DNA of 32,145 nucleotides from Clostridia bacterium. Its GTDB lineage: Bacteria; Bacillota; Clostridia; Christensenellales; Borkfalkiaceae. A model generated the notes under the pieces. It saw only the letters and a program-made list of their open reading frames with translations. It was not told where the DNA came from and did not search any database. Both the position numbers and the translations under genes were made by a program. Shown here one piece after another: positions 16,952-24,494 of the stretch (the first letter of the stretch is position 1; each line of letters begins with the position of its first letter). The stretch lies in assembly GCA_900766495.1 (NCBI GenBank), contig CAAFVM010000019.1, positions 1 to 32,145 of the forward strand, written 5' to 3'.

Positions 16952-16978
16952 CCTTTCGTTGATAAAAAGAACTACTTC

Positions 16979-17018
16979 TGTCATTCCGAGCGTAGCCGAG
17001 GAATCTCGTGGAAACGAA
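16979..17018 (+). repeat. Interspersed repeat R1, copy 2
   Basis: Identical to 16569-16608. Together with R3 and R2 just upstream it forms the ordered array R3-R2-R1 that recurs inverted at 29.2-29.5 kb. Confidence 0.9.
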
Positions 17019-17060
17019 CGCGTCGGCTTAATTACCGCCATTTCTCCACCGCAAAAGAAC

Positions 17061-17105
17061 GCAAAAAAACGCGGGACGGCTGTAAAAAACCGCAAACCCG
17101 CGTTT
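17061..17105 (-). terminator. Rho-independent terminator of the copper ATPase gene
   Basis: On the minus strand AAACGCGGG pairs with CCCGCGTTT across a loop of 21 bases and is followed by a run of seven T, 45 bases after the ATPase stop codon. Confidence 0.65.
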
Positions 17106-17149
17106 TGCAATTATTAAGTTATAAACCGCAGTAAAAACGTAAAATCCGA

Positions 17150-17365
17150 TTAAATCTTTTCGCTTTTTACAAGAGTATACCCGTCTTCGGCTAACGCTTT
17201 AGCCGCCGCGGCTTGGTCGAACGCGTCGGTAACTTCAACCAAAGCGCGCTCGTTTTCAAGCTCTACCGCACACGAAACAACGCCCGCCGCCGCGCTCAAC
17301 GTTTTTTCAACACGCGCTTTGCAGTGTCCGCACATCATTCCGTTTATATAAAGATATTCTTTCAT
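17150..17365 (-). CDS. Possible separate CopZ-like copper chaperone from an internal start within copA
   Basis: In-frame ATG at 17365 begins the C-terminal HMA domain exactly (71 aa, M-K-E-Y-L-Y-I, metal site M-C-G-H-C). A canonical GAGGTG ribosome binding site lies 6 bases upstream (17372-17377). A stand-alone metallochaperone could therefore be made from the same mRNA as the pump. An ancestral separate copZ gene fused to copA by loss of the intervening stop would give the same picture. Expression of the short product is inferred, not shown. Confidence 0.5.
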   Translation of the reverse strand: MKEYLYINGMMCGHCKARVEKTLSAAAGVVSCAVELENERALVEVTDAFDQAAAAKALAEDGYTLVKSEKI

Positions 17366-19768
17366 AGATTTCACCTCGTTATTTTTTTCGCCGATTATTT
17401 TATCGGCAGTTTTATTGTTATTTATGTTTTCAGCCGAAATTTTTTCTTGCTTTTCGGCATTACACCCGCCGCCTACCGCGCAGGTTTCGCTCGCCGCTTT
17501 TTCCGCAACGGCTTTCGCCTTTTCAGCGTTTTTATTTCTCTTTTTAAGTCCGCCGAAAAAGCGCAAACGCAAAGAGTTCCCTACAACGAACAGGCTGGAC
17601 AAGCTCATCATAGCCGCCGAGAACCCGGGCGTTAAATTCACCCCCGCGAACGAGAGCGCGCCCGCCGCCAGAGGTATGCACAAACAGTTATAGAAGAACG
17701 CCCAGAACAGGTTTTGTTTTATCGAGCGCAGACTCCGCGCGCCCAAAGCTATTGCGAACGCCGCGTCCGCAGGGTCGTTTTTCATAAGAATTACGTCGGC
17801 GTTTTCTATGGCTACTTCGGTGCCGCCGCCTACAGCTATGCCAACGTCGGCTTCGGCAAGAGCGGGCGCGTCGTTAATTCCGTCGCCCACGAACGCCACT
17901 TTATCGCCGCCGCGTTTAAGTCCCGCAACCGCTTCGCGCTTACCGTCGGGCAGAACTCCCGCAATGTAATCGATACCAAGCTTATCGGCAACGGCTTTCG
18001 CGGTTATTTCGTTGTCGCCGGTAATCATTATAACTTTTTTATTTTCGGCTTTAAGTTTAGAAACCGCGTTTTTCGCGCTTTCGCGAATTTCGTCGGCTAT
18101 TCCGAATACGGCTATAAGTTTGCCGCCTTTTACCACAAACACAGGGGTCTCGCCCTTTGTTGCAAACTGCTCGTATAAGTCTTTCGCAAGTTGCAAATCC
18201 CCGCCTATAAGCCCGTTATCGCGCACAAACGAGTAACTTACGGCATAACATTCTTCGCCGAAAACAACGCCTTTAACGCCCCTGCCGTGCAAGCTTTCGG
18301 CCAAGGAGCAATCAGCCATATCCGCGCCGCGCTCGTTGCAAAATTCGGTTATTGCCTTTGCGAGAGGATGCGAGCTGTGCATTTCCAAAGCCTTTGCGGT
18401 TTCAAGCGCCTGTTTCTCGTCGGCCAAAGCTTTAAAATCGGCTACCTTGGGTTTGCCCTCGGTTAAAGTGCCGGTTTTATCAAACGCGACCGCGTTTATT
18501 TCGGCAAGTTTTTGCAGCGCTTCGCCCGAACGGATAAGCACGCCGTGTTCGGCGCCTTTACCCGTTCCAAGCATTACCGCAAGCGGAGTTGCAAGCCCCA
18601 GCGCGCACGGGCAAGACACTACAAGCACCGATACGCCGCGGGTAAACGAAGTTTGAAAATCGCCCGTAGTCGCTATCCATATTATAAACGTAAGAAGAGC
18701 AAGCCCTATAACCGTCGGCACGAAAACAGCCGCGATTTTATCGGCAAGCTTACTAACGGGGGCTTTGCTTGCGCCCGCCTCTTCAACCATATTGATTATG
18801 CGCGATAGAGTGGAATTTTCGCCCGTGGCGGTAACCCTTATAATTAAATATCCGCTTTCAAGCACCCCGCCCGACAAAACCGCATCGCCCGCTTTTTTAT
18901 AAACGGGAATGCTTTCGCCGGTTACGGCGGCTTGGTTTACGCTGCCCTCGCCCTCTTCCACAACGCCGTCAAGGCTTACGCCCTCGCCCTCTTTAACGAA
19001 CACGAGTTCGCCCACTTTTATTTGCGAAAGCGGTTTAACCGTTTTGTTTCCGTTTTCTATAACCGTAGCTTCGGCGGGCAATATTTTTTTAAGCCCCGCA
19101 AGCGCGTCGCCGGTTTTACGTTTGCTTTTCTCTTCAAGGTATTTGCCCAAAGTTACAAGCGTGAATATCGTAGCCGCGCTTTCGAAATAAAGGCTATGCA
19201 CAAGCATTGCCGCCGCGTGAGTTTCGCCTGCCGCCGCAAGAACGCCTATTCTTACGGTTATATAAATGCTGTATGCCACGCACGCGAACGCGCCGGTAGC
19301 TATAAGCGAATCCATATTAGGCGAAAGCTTGAACAATCGCTTGAAGCCTATCGTGAAATATTTGTAGTTTACAATGCCTACGGGCAAAAACAAACACAAC
19401 TGCACTATGGCGTTTGTAAGCGCGTGTCCGTGCATATCGAGAAACGACGGAAGCGGCAACCCGACCATGGGTCCCATACACAAATACAGCAACAAGAGCC
19501 AGAACGGAAGCGAGAAAAAGAACCTGAAACCTAAATCGTTTTTCTGCTTTTTGTCGCCGAAATATCGCTCGGCTTTATATCCCGCTTTGGTAACCGCGTT
19601 TATTATGTCGGTTTCGCTAACCTTGTTTTCGTCGTATTCGCACAAAAGCGCGCCCGTCGAAAGGTTAACGCCTACCTTGCTTACGCCGTCAAGCTTTTTT
19701 ACGTTACGCTCTACCGCGGCAACGCACGCCGCGCAGGTCATTCCGTAAACGGTAAATTTACCTTTCAT
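17150..19768 (-). CDS. copA: Cu(I)-exporting P1B-type ATPase with fused C-terminal CopZ-like domain
   Basis: An 872-residue membrane pump expected to export Cu(I) at the expense of ATP. The N-terminal HMA domain has M-T-C12-A-A-C15. Then come the actuator T-G-E-S (about 284), transport motif C386-P-C388, phosphorylation site D430-K-T-G-T, nucleotide-binding H-P (466-467) and G-D-G-I-N-D (628-633). The last membrane segments carry Y693-N694 and M-x-S-x-S (about 721-725), the signature of Cu(I)/Ag(I) pumps. Unusually, a linker of about 60 residues containing C-A-V-G-G-G-C leads to a second HMA domain (802-872; M-M-C813-G-H-C816). The start follows AAAGGAG. It has its own promoter with a palindrome downstream of it, and a terminator. 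Confidence 0.95.
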   Translation of the reverse strand: MKGKFTVYGMTCAACVAAVERNVKKLDGVSKVGVNLSTGALLCEYDENKVSETDIINAVTKAGYKAERYFGDKKQKNDLGFRFFFSLPFWLLLLYLCMGPMVGLPLPSFLDMHGHALTNAIVQLCLFLPVGIVNYKYFTIGFKRLFKLSPNMDSLIATGAFACVAYSIYITVRIGVLAAAGETHAAAMLVHSLYFESAATIFTLVTLGKYLEEKSKRKTGDALAGLKKILPAEATVIENGNKTVKPLSQIKVGELVFVKEGEGVSLDGVVEEGEGSVNQAAVTGESIPVYKKAGDAVLSGGVLESGYLIIRVTATGENSTLSRIINMVEEAGASKAPVSKLADKIAAVFVPTVIGLALLTFIIWIATTGDFQTSFTRGVSVLVVSCPCALGLATPLAVMLGTGKGAEHGVLIRSGEALQKLAEINAVAFDKTGTLTEGKPKVADFKALADEKQALETAKALEMHSSHPLAKAITEFCNERGADMADCSLAESLHGRGVKGVVFGEECYAVSYSFVRDNGLIGGDLQLAKDLYEQFATKGETPVFVVKGGKLIAVFGIADEIRESAKNAVSKLKAENKKVIMITGDNEITAKAVADKLGIDYIAGVLPDGKREAVAGLKRGGDKVAFVGDGINDAPALAEADVGIAVGGGTEVAIENADVILMKNDPADAAFAIALGARSLRSIKQNLFWAFFYNCLCIPLAAGALSFAGVNLTPGFSAAMMSLSSLFVVGNSLRLRFFGGLKKRNKNAEKAKAVAEKAASETCAVGGGCNAEKQEKISAENINNNKTADKIIGEKNNEVKSMKEYLYINGMMCGHCKARVEKTLSAAAGVVSCAVELENERALVEVTDAFDQAAAAKALAEDGYTLVKSEKI
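17372..17377 (-). promoter_or_regulatory. Internal ribosome binding site before the CopZ-like domain
   Basis: GAGGTG on the minus strand, 6 bases before the in-frame ATG at 17365, inside the linker of the copper ATPase. Confidence 0.55.
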
Positions 19769-19876
19769 AAGGATTTTTCTCCTTTGTTTGGTGTTATATA
19801 AATATTATTGTCGGTTCCGCTCGATAAAAACGCGTTTTCTGCAAATTTTATTGAAAAAGCGGAAATATTCGCGTTC

Positions 19877-19894
19877 TGTTAGCGGTCGCTAACA
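19877..19894 (-). promoter_or_regulatory. 18-base palindrome just downstream of the copper ATPase promoter
   Basis: TGTTAGCG-GT-CGCTAACA, 8-base arms around 2 bases, at about +6 to +23 of the predicted transcript. The position suits a repressor operator. It does not match the CopY box TACAnnTGTA. Its form would suit a dimeric regulator such as a TetR-type protein (inference). Confidence 0.65.
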
Positions 19895-19906
19895 CTTTTC
19901 GCCGAC

Positions 19907-19936
19907 ATTATACCCCCGCATATATAATTATGTCAA
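19907..19936 (-). promoter_or_regulatory. Sigma-A promoter of the copper ATPase gene
   Basis: TTGACA, 18 bases, TATAAT on the minus strand. The spacer contains GCGGGGGTA, a G tract of the kind seen in CsoR/RcnR operators, but no matching second half is visible. Transcription should begin near 19900. Confidence 0.75.
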
Positions 19937-20155
19937 GAAAAGCGAGGAACAAAAATCGTTTTTTAGCATTTCAAATTTTAATGCCTATATAATTTTTGCG
20001 CCGAGTTATTTTACTTACCGCGCGACAAATATTGCTTAATTTTACGCGAACTATGCGTTTACGAACATATAGGCGGGTTTTTAATTTTTCACCGACATTT
20101 TTACCGATATTTTTTCGTCGCATTAAATTAAAAGCGCGCAGCTTAAAAACAAAAA

Positions 20156-20836
20156 TCAAAGACCTATTTTCAAATCGAGTTCGCCCGCCGAAAGCAGAGT
20201 TCCGTCGTCTAATTTAAGCCTGCCGTCGGGAAGAATTTCGGTGGGAACCGCCTCGAAAGTCCGGTTGCCGCGAATTATTTTTACCTTTTTGTTAAGCACG
20301 GCGGAAAACGCCGCATATTCTTTGACGTTAGACGGAAACGAAAGATTTGTGCATAAAGTCATAAAAACCTCGTCTAAATCAAAGCTTTTTCCGCAGGCTT
20401 CGCGCATTGAAATCGCAATGTTTTTAAGTTCACCGTCAAACTCGTTATTCACGTTTACGCCTATGCCTATAACGCTGTAATCGACCTTGTCGCCGCAAAG
20501 CGAGTTGTTTATTAAAATGCCGCAAATTTTTTTGCCGCACACGAACACGTCGTTAGGCCATTTTATTTTAGGTTGCAAACCGTAACACAGCAAAGTTTTA
20601 ACCACTGCCATACACGCGTTTATGTTAACCGAGTAAATTTCGCTTGCCGGCAAATTGCGGTGAAATGCCAGTTTAGAAACATATAGCCCGCCTTTTTGCG
20701 AAACGAACGACCTGCCTTTGGTTCCCATACCCGCGGTTTGTTCCTCGGCGCACACAATTACGTCCTCGCGCCCTTTTATAAATTTTTCAAGGTATAAATT
20801 AGTTGAATTAACCGTTTTAAGTTTTTCTATGCGCAT
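20156..20836 (-). CDS. birA: Biotin--[acetyl-CoA-carboxylase] ligase, catalytic domain only
   Basis: A 226-residue biotin protein ligase that activates biotin with ATP and attaches it to a Lys of carboxylase carrier proteins in the cytoplasm. It has the adenylate-binding loop G-M-G-T-K-G-R-S-F (36-44), K-W-P-N-D (92-96) and G-K-K-I-C-G-I-L (101-108), followed by a small C-terminal SH3-like domain. It lacks the N-terminal helix-turn-helix of BirA repressors, so it is a monofunctional ligase that does not bind the biotin operator. AAAGGAA precedes the start, which lies 33 bases after the recX stop; the two are probably co-transcribed with the YigZ-family gene. Confidence 0.93.
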   Translation of the reverse strand: MRIEKLKTVNSTNLYLEKFIKGREDVIVCAEEQTAGMGTKGRSFVSQKGGLYVSKLAFHRNLPASEIYSVNINACMAVVKTLLCYGLQPKIKWPNDVFVCGKKICGILINNSLCGDKVDYSVIGIGVNVNNEFDGELKNIAISMREACGKSFDLDEVFMTLCTNLSFPSNVKEYAAFSAVLNKKVKIIRGNRTFEAVPTEILPDGRLKLDDGTLLSAGELDLKIGL

Positions 20837-20869
20837 AATTTTTTTCCTTTTGCAACTATTATTGCCTTT

Positions 20870-21499
20870 TTACTCTTCGAACTCTTCGCCGTTTTTAACA
20901 AACGAAATCGCACCCGAAACCGCGTCGTAACCATAGCCTTTCGAAAGCAAATGGCGATAGCATTTCGACAGCGTTTTTATGTCGTACGCATCTTTTCCTC
21001 GCATAAACTTAACGGCGCATTCTTTTGCGGCACTCTCCTCGTCGAGGTCTTTAACCGCTTCCGCCGCTTGACTTTCAGAAACGCCCTTATGAATAAGTTC
21101 GCGCTCGATAAGCCTTTTGCCTTTGTTTTTCGCGTAAGTTTTAGCGTACGACGAGGCAAATTCTTCGTCGCTCAAATACCCGTAAGAGGCAAGCTTATCC
21201 ACCGCGTGAAAAGCCGCGGGGTAAGAAAATCCCTTGCCCTCGAGGTATTCGCGCACCTGCTTTTTCGTCTTTTTATATTTTGAAACGTAGGCAAGAGCTT
21301 TATCGAACGCGCCCGCAAATTCGCCCTCTTCCCTTATTTCTTCAAGCCGCTCGTCGGTTAAAACAACACCCTCTTTAAGCTTGTTTTTAACCACCGTAAA
21401 ATTATCGAGCGAACAATAAAACTCGCCGTCTATAAACAAGTTCGAGCGAGTTTTGTCCCTTTGACATATTACAACTTTTGTTACCGTTTTTTCACTCAT
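20870..21499 (-). CDS. recX: Regulatory protein RecX
   Basis: A 209-residue RecX, which caps or destabilises RecA filaments and so limits recombination. It is built of repeated three-helix units: A-L-x-Y-V-S-K-Y-K-K-T near 68-78 (the family's R-x-x-S/T-x-x-E/Q-L region), then G-Y-L-S-D-E-E-F-A near 106-114, then K-G-K-R-L-I-E-R-E-L near 125-134. Length is normal. The start is 9 bases past the stop of the upstream YigZ-family gene, whose last codons contain its AAAGGAT binding site, showing tight coupling. Confidence 0.9.
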   Translation of the reverse strand: MSEKTVTKVVICQRDKTRSNLFIDGEFYCSLDNFTVVKNKLKEGVVLTDERLEEIREEGEFAGAFDKALAYVSKYKKTKKQVREYLEGKGFSYPAAFHAVDKLASYGYLSDEEFASSYAKTYAKNKGKRLIERELIHKGVSESQAAEAVKDLDEESAAKECAVKFMRGKDAYDIKTLSKCYRHLLSKGYGYDAVSGAISFVKNGEEFEE

Positions 21500-21508
21500 A
21501 ATAAAAAA

Positions 21509-22138
21509 TCAATCCTTTTTAAATTCATGCAAAACGTCGTTTAATCGACTTATAGGCTGTCTTTTTAAGAAAAATCCGTTAAACGAATCTAAAAATTCGT
21601 CTGCGTTTTCGGCTTTCGTCAAAAGCTTTATTTTCACGCCCGAACCGAACTCCGGCGGGTAAACGAAAGTATATGCAGGCAACCTGAAAGCCGAAAACTT
21701 TTTATAGTTTTCATAAGGAAAATCTATTTCGAATGCCGCACATAAAACTATTTCGAAAAGTTCGGCGCTATCGGCGGCTTTCGCGCATGCGTCGGTATAA
21801 GCGCGGGTAAGTCCGCCCGCCCCGAGCTTAATTCCGCCGAAATATCTGGTAACCACCGCAACTACATGAGAAAGCCCGCGATTTTTTAAAACGTTGAGTA
21901 TGGGAAGCCCCGCCGTGCCCTGCGGCTCGCCGTCGTCGGAGTAACGCACGCGCTCTTGCCCCTCGTCGTAAACGATATAGGCGTAGCAGTTATGCCTTGC
22001 CTGCGCGTGTTTCTTTTTAACCTCGTCTATAAAATCGCGGGCGGCTTTTTCGTCGCCCGCTTTTTTCACGCACGCTATAAATTGCGAACGTTTTATTTCC
22101 GTTTCGGCATAGCCGCCGTCGGCAGTAAGATAAATCAT
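21509..22138 (-). CDS. YigZ/IMPACT (UPF0029) family protein
   Basis: A 209-residue member of the YigZ/IMPACT family. The N-terminal domain has the family patterns H-A-x-A-R-H-N-C-Y-A-Y, R-Y-S-D-D-G-E-P-Q-G-T-A-G-L-P and V-T-R-Y-F-G-G-I-K-L-G-A-G-G-L-x-R-A-Y (residues about 43-115). A ferredoxin-like C-terminal domain follows. Its biochemical role in bacteria is not settled; eukaryotic IMPACT modulates the Gcn2 kinase. The ribosome binding site is weak. The coding end contains a copy of the short dispersed repeat (21540-21565), encoding K-R-Q-P-I-S-R-L-N. It heads the run of genes with recX and the biotin ligase. Confidence 0.9.
   Translation of the reverse strand: MIYLTADGGYAETEIKRSQFIACVKKAGDEKAARDFIDEVKKKHAQARHNCYAYIVYDEGQERVRYSDDGEPQGTAGLPILNVLKNRGLSHVVAVVTRYFGGIKLGAGGLTRAYTDACAKAADSAELFEIVLCAAFEIDFPYENYKKFSAFRLPAYTFVYPPEFGSGVKIKLLTKAENADEFLDSFNGFFLKRQPISRLNDVLHEFKKD
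21540..21565 (-). repeat. Short dispersed repeat (... TATAAGTCGATTAA), copy 3, inside a coding end
   Basis: Matches the motif of the four intergenic copies but lies in frame in the last codons of the YigZ-family gene. Either the element inserted into the 3' end of the gene or the match is partly chance. Confidence 0.4.
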
Positions 22139-22229
22139 CTTAAAAATTTAAAGCGTTTTCCGCCGAAACGCGCTTTTTAACATAACTTAAGCGGCGGCTT
22201 TTTTAAAACTTAAAAAATTCGTCTTAAAA

Positions 22230-23444
22230 TTATTTTAAAATAATTCTTACGTGAACTTTTTTGCCCTTGTGCATAACGAATTCGCCTTTCGCGGCAACCT
22301 CTTCGGGAACTTCGAGCGAAGCGGTCGTAACCTTGGTATCGTTAATCGAAAGTCCGCCGCCCTCTATAATTCTGCGAGCCTCCCCGCGCGAGGGTGCGAC
22401 GCCCGCCGCCACCATTATTTCGGGAATGAAGCGAACCGATTTGTCTATTTCGAACGAGGGCATATTCGCGCTGTCGCCCGAGAAAGCGGCGCGCGCCTGT
22501 TTGCGGCACTCTTCGGCTTTTTCTTTGCCGTGAACAAGAGCCGTCACCTCGTATGCAAGGCGTTCTTTGGCGGCGTTCATGCGCTCGTCCTGATAAGCGG
22601 TAAGCTCGGCGATTTCTTTCATATCCATAAAAGTTAAAAGACGCATGCATTCCGCCACTTTGCAGTCTTCCACGTTTCTGAAATACTGATAGAAATCATA
22701 AACCGGGCATTTGTTTTCGTCAAGCCACAGCGCGCCCTTCTGGGTTTTTCCCATTTTCTTGCCCTCGCTGTTAAGAAGCAGCGTGCATGTCATGCAGAAA
22801 GCGTCCTGTTGTTTTTTCCTGCGGATGAGGTCGACCCCCGCGAGCATGTTCGACCACTGGTCGTCCCCGCCAAGTTCGAGTTTGCAGTTATAAGTATCGT
22901 GCAGTTTAAGAAAATCGTAACCCTGCATAAGCATATAGTTGAATTCGAGAAAAGTAAGCCCCTTTTCCAGCCTTTGCTTATAGCATTCGGCGGTGAGCAT
23001 TTTGTTCACCGAAAAATATACGCCTATATCGCGCAGAAATTCAACGTAGTTAAGCGAAAGCAACCATTCTTTGTTGTTCGCCACAATCGCGGCGTTCTCG
23101 CCCTCGAAACTTATAAAGCGCGACATCTGCTTTTTAAAGCACTGCACGTTGTGTTCTATCGTATCCACGGTCATCATGGTACGCATATCGGTTCTGCCCG
23201 AGGGGTCGCCTATCATACCGGTGCCGCCGCCGAACAGCGCGATGGGGGTATGCCCGTATCTTTGCATCCACGCCATGGCCATAATGGGAATATAGTGTCC
23301 TATGTGCAAGCTGTCGGCAGTCGGGTCGAACCCCACGTAAAAAGTAACCTTTTCGTTGCCGAGCATTTTATACAGCTCTTCGTCGTAAATGGTTTGTTTA
23401 ATAAAGCCTCTTTCTTTCAAAACGTCGTAAACGTTTCCCTGCAT
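22230..23444 (-). CDS. tyrS: Tyrosyl-tRNA synthetase
   Basis: A 404-residue class I tRNA synthetase that charges tRNA-Tyr. It shows H-I-G-H at 47-50, the tyrosine pocket G-G-D-D-Q-W, the K-K-M-G-K-T version of the KMSKS loop, and a C-terminal S4 RNA-binding domain (S-R-G-E-A-R-R-I-I onward). The start at 23444 is chosen because AGAGGTG lies 8 bases upstream and it aligns with family starts; the frame is open to 23555, but that extension is not conserved-looking. No T-box leader is visible. The gene is divergent from the NifU-like operon and lies 91 bases before the YigZ-family gene, a gap with imperfect hairpins only. Confidence 0.96.
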   Translation of the reverse strand: MQGNVYDVLKERGFIKQTIYDEELYKMLGNEKVTFYVGFDPTADSLHIGHYIPIMAMAWMQRYGHTPIALFGGGTGMIGDPSGRTDMRTMMTVDTIEHNVQCFKKQMSRFISFEGENAAIVANNKEWLLSLNYVEFLRDIGVYFSVNKMLTAECYKQRLEKGLTFLEFNYMLMQGYDFLKLHDTYNCKLELGGDDQWSNMLAGVDLIRRKKQQDAFCMTCTLLLNSEGKKMGKTQKGALWLDENKCPVYDFYQYFRNVEDCKVAECMRLLTFMDMKEIAELTAYQDERMNAAKERLAYEVTALVHGKEKAEECRKQARAAFSGDSANMPSFEIDKSVRFIPEIMVAAGVAPSRGEARRIIEGGGLSINDTKVTTASLEVPEEVAAKGEFVMHKGKKVHVRIILK

Positions 23445-23787
23445 CGTAAAACACCTCTTGATTTTTTGCCTTAATACATATTCGTTTAAATTATCTGCGC
23501 AAAAAAACGAAAATTTTTTCGTTAAAACAGCCGAAACGGTTAAAAAAACAAGCAAACCGAAAAAAGCCGCCGCGCGTTTTTAAACGCATTTTTATATATC
23601 ATAGCATTTTTTTGCAAAGATTGCAATTAAACTTTGTTAAAATATTTGTATAATTTCTTAAATTGTGATATTATATAGGCAGTGAGCTTTGCTTTTTCGC
23701 CCGCATACGGCTTAAATAACCCGACGAGCGAAGCGGGCAAGCCCTAAAAATAAGTAAAATTTTTAAAAGTTGTTCAGGAGGAATAAC
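23445..23787. other. Divergent intergenic region, tyrS / NifU-like operon
   Basis: 343 bases, very AT-rich around 23580-23680. On the plus strand TATAAT (23649-23654) and TATTAT (23669-23674) are possible -10 elements for the NifU-like operon, but neither has a good -35 box. No riboswitch or T-box structure is recognisable by eye. Confidence 0.4.
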
Positions 23788-24480
23788 ATGCAATATTCGA
23801 AAGAAGTCGAAAGAATGTATTGCGTGGCGAAAGGACCTAACCACGGTCCCGCCCCCATTCCCGAAGAGGGCAAATGGGTTTCGTCAAAACAAATAACCGA
23901 CGTTTCCGGTTTCACGCACGGCGTCGGCTGGTGCGCACCTCAACAGGGCGCCTGCAAGCTGTCGCTCAACGTTAAGAACGGCGTTATAGAAGAAGCGCTG
24001 GTTGAAACCATCGGTTGCTCGGGTATGACCCACTCCGCCGCTATGGCTTCGGAAATACTTCCCGGCAAAACCATTCTGGAAGCTCTTAACACCGACCTTG
24101 TTTGCGACGCAATCAACACCGCCATGCGCGAACTGTTTTTGCAAATCGTTTACGGAAGAACTCAATCGGCTTTCTCGGACGACGGCCTGGTAATCGGCGC
24201 GGGGCTCGAAGACCTCGGTAAAGGTCTGCGCTCGCAGGTAGGCACGATGTACGGCACCAAAGCCAAGGGTTCCAGATACCTCGAAATGGCTGAAGGTTAC
24301 GTTAAGAACATCGCGCTCGACGAAAACAACGAAATTATCGGTTACGAGTTCGTAAGCCTGGGCAAAATGATGGATTTCATAACCAAAGGCATGTCCCCCA
24401 ACGAAGCGTATGAAAAGGCTTCGGGCAAATACGGCAGATTCGATGAGGCTAAAACCGTCATCAATCCCCGCTTACAATAA
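23788..24480 (+). CDS. NifU-like iron-sulfur scaffold-type protein
   Basis: A 230-residue cytoplasmic protein related to the NifU/IscU scaffold fold. The Cys residues expected to bind metal or an Fe-S cluster include C49 and C56 (G-W-C-A-P-Q-Q-G-A-C) and C77 in I-G-C-S-G-M-T-H-S-A; C12 lies near the start. It is longer than classical IscU. The start at 23788 follows a perfect AGGAGG; a frame open from 23770 is ignored. Fourteen bases separate it from the GGGtGRT gene, and that pairing recurs in anaerobes, suggesting one complex or pathway. The exact role is unknown; Fe-S cluster assembly is the family-based guess. Confidence 0.85.
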   Translation: MQYSKEVERMYCVAKGPNHGPAPIPEEGKWVSSKQITDVSGFTHGVGWCAPQQGACKLSLNVKNGVIEEALVETIGCSGMTHSAAMASEILPGKTILEALNTDLVCDAINTAMRELFLQIVYGRTQSAFSDDGLVIGAGLEDLGKGLRSQVGTMYGTKAKGSRYLEMAEGYVKNIALDENNEIIGYEFVSLGKMMDFITKGMSPNEAYEKASGKYGRFDEAKTVINPRLQ

Positions 24481-24494
24481 TCAGGAGGTGCGTT

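Larger units (their letters stand above)
16405..17149. other. Gene-free spacer of about 850 bases filled with interspersed repeats
   Basis: Between the oxidoreductase and the copper ATPase gene no credible coding frame exists. The frames that stay open run through palindromic repeats. The spacer holds a tandem repeat, two copies of a 40-base repeat, a perfect hairpin (CTTTCCCC/GGGGAAAG, 16781-16803), two other repeat modules shared with 29.2-29.5 kb, and the ATPase terminator. Confidence 0.7.
19769..20155. other. Intergenic region between biotin ligase and copper ATPase genes
   Basis: 387 bases. The half next to the ATPase gene holds the promoter, palindrome and ribosome binding site. The part at 19940-20155 is AT-rich with no gene, and I see no convincing terminator for the biotin ligase gene. 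Confidence 0.5.

Noticed and set aside
16569..17018. Insertion sequence bounded by the two R1 copies
   Set aside because: The R1 copies are direct, there is no transposase or coding frame between them, and the same repeats occur with other spacing at 29 kb.
16533..17117. 194-codon open frame on the plus strand in the repeat spacer
   Set aside because: It runs through the repeats R1, R3 and R2 and several palindromes, and has no ribosome binding site.
19913..19930. CsoR/RcnR operator in the copper-pump promoter spacer
   Set aside because: Only one G-tract half (GCGGGGGTA) is visible, without the matching half needed for a confident call.
19971..20159. Small minus-strand frame overlapping the end of the biotin ligase gene
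   Set aside because: It has only a TTG start, the sequence is AT-rich and basic, and there is no ribosome binding site.
22139..22229. Terminator between tyrS and the YigZ-family gene
   Set aside because: Hairpins here (AAAGCG/CGCTTT with bulges) are imperfect and lack a clear T run; too weak to call.
22809..23474. Long open frame on the plus strand opposite tyrS (and similar antisense frames opposite the other minus-strand genes)
   Set aside because: It mirrors the codon bias of tyrS, has no ribosome binding site, and its translation has no family-like motifs; tyrS is unmistakable.
23445..23600. Possible T-box leader upstream of tyrS
   Set aside because: I could not find a T-box core (TGGNACCGCG-like) or a specifier stem; the region is short and AT-rich.
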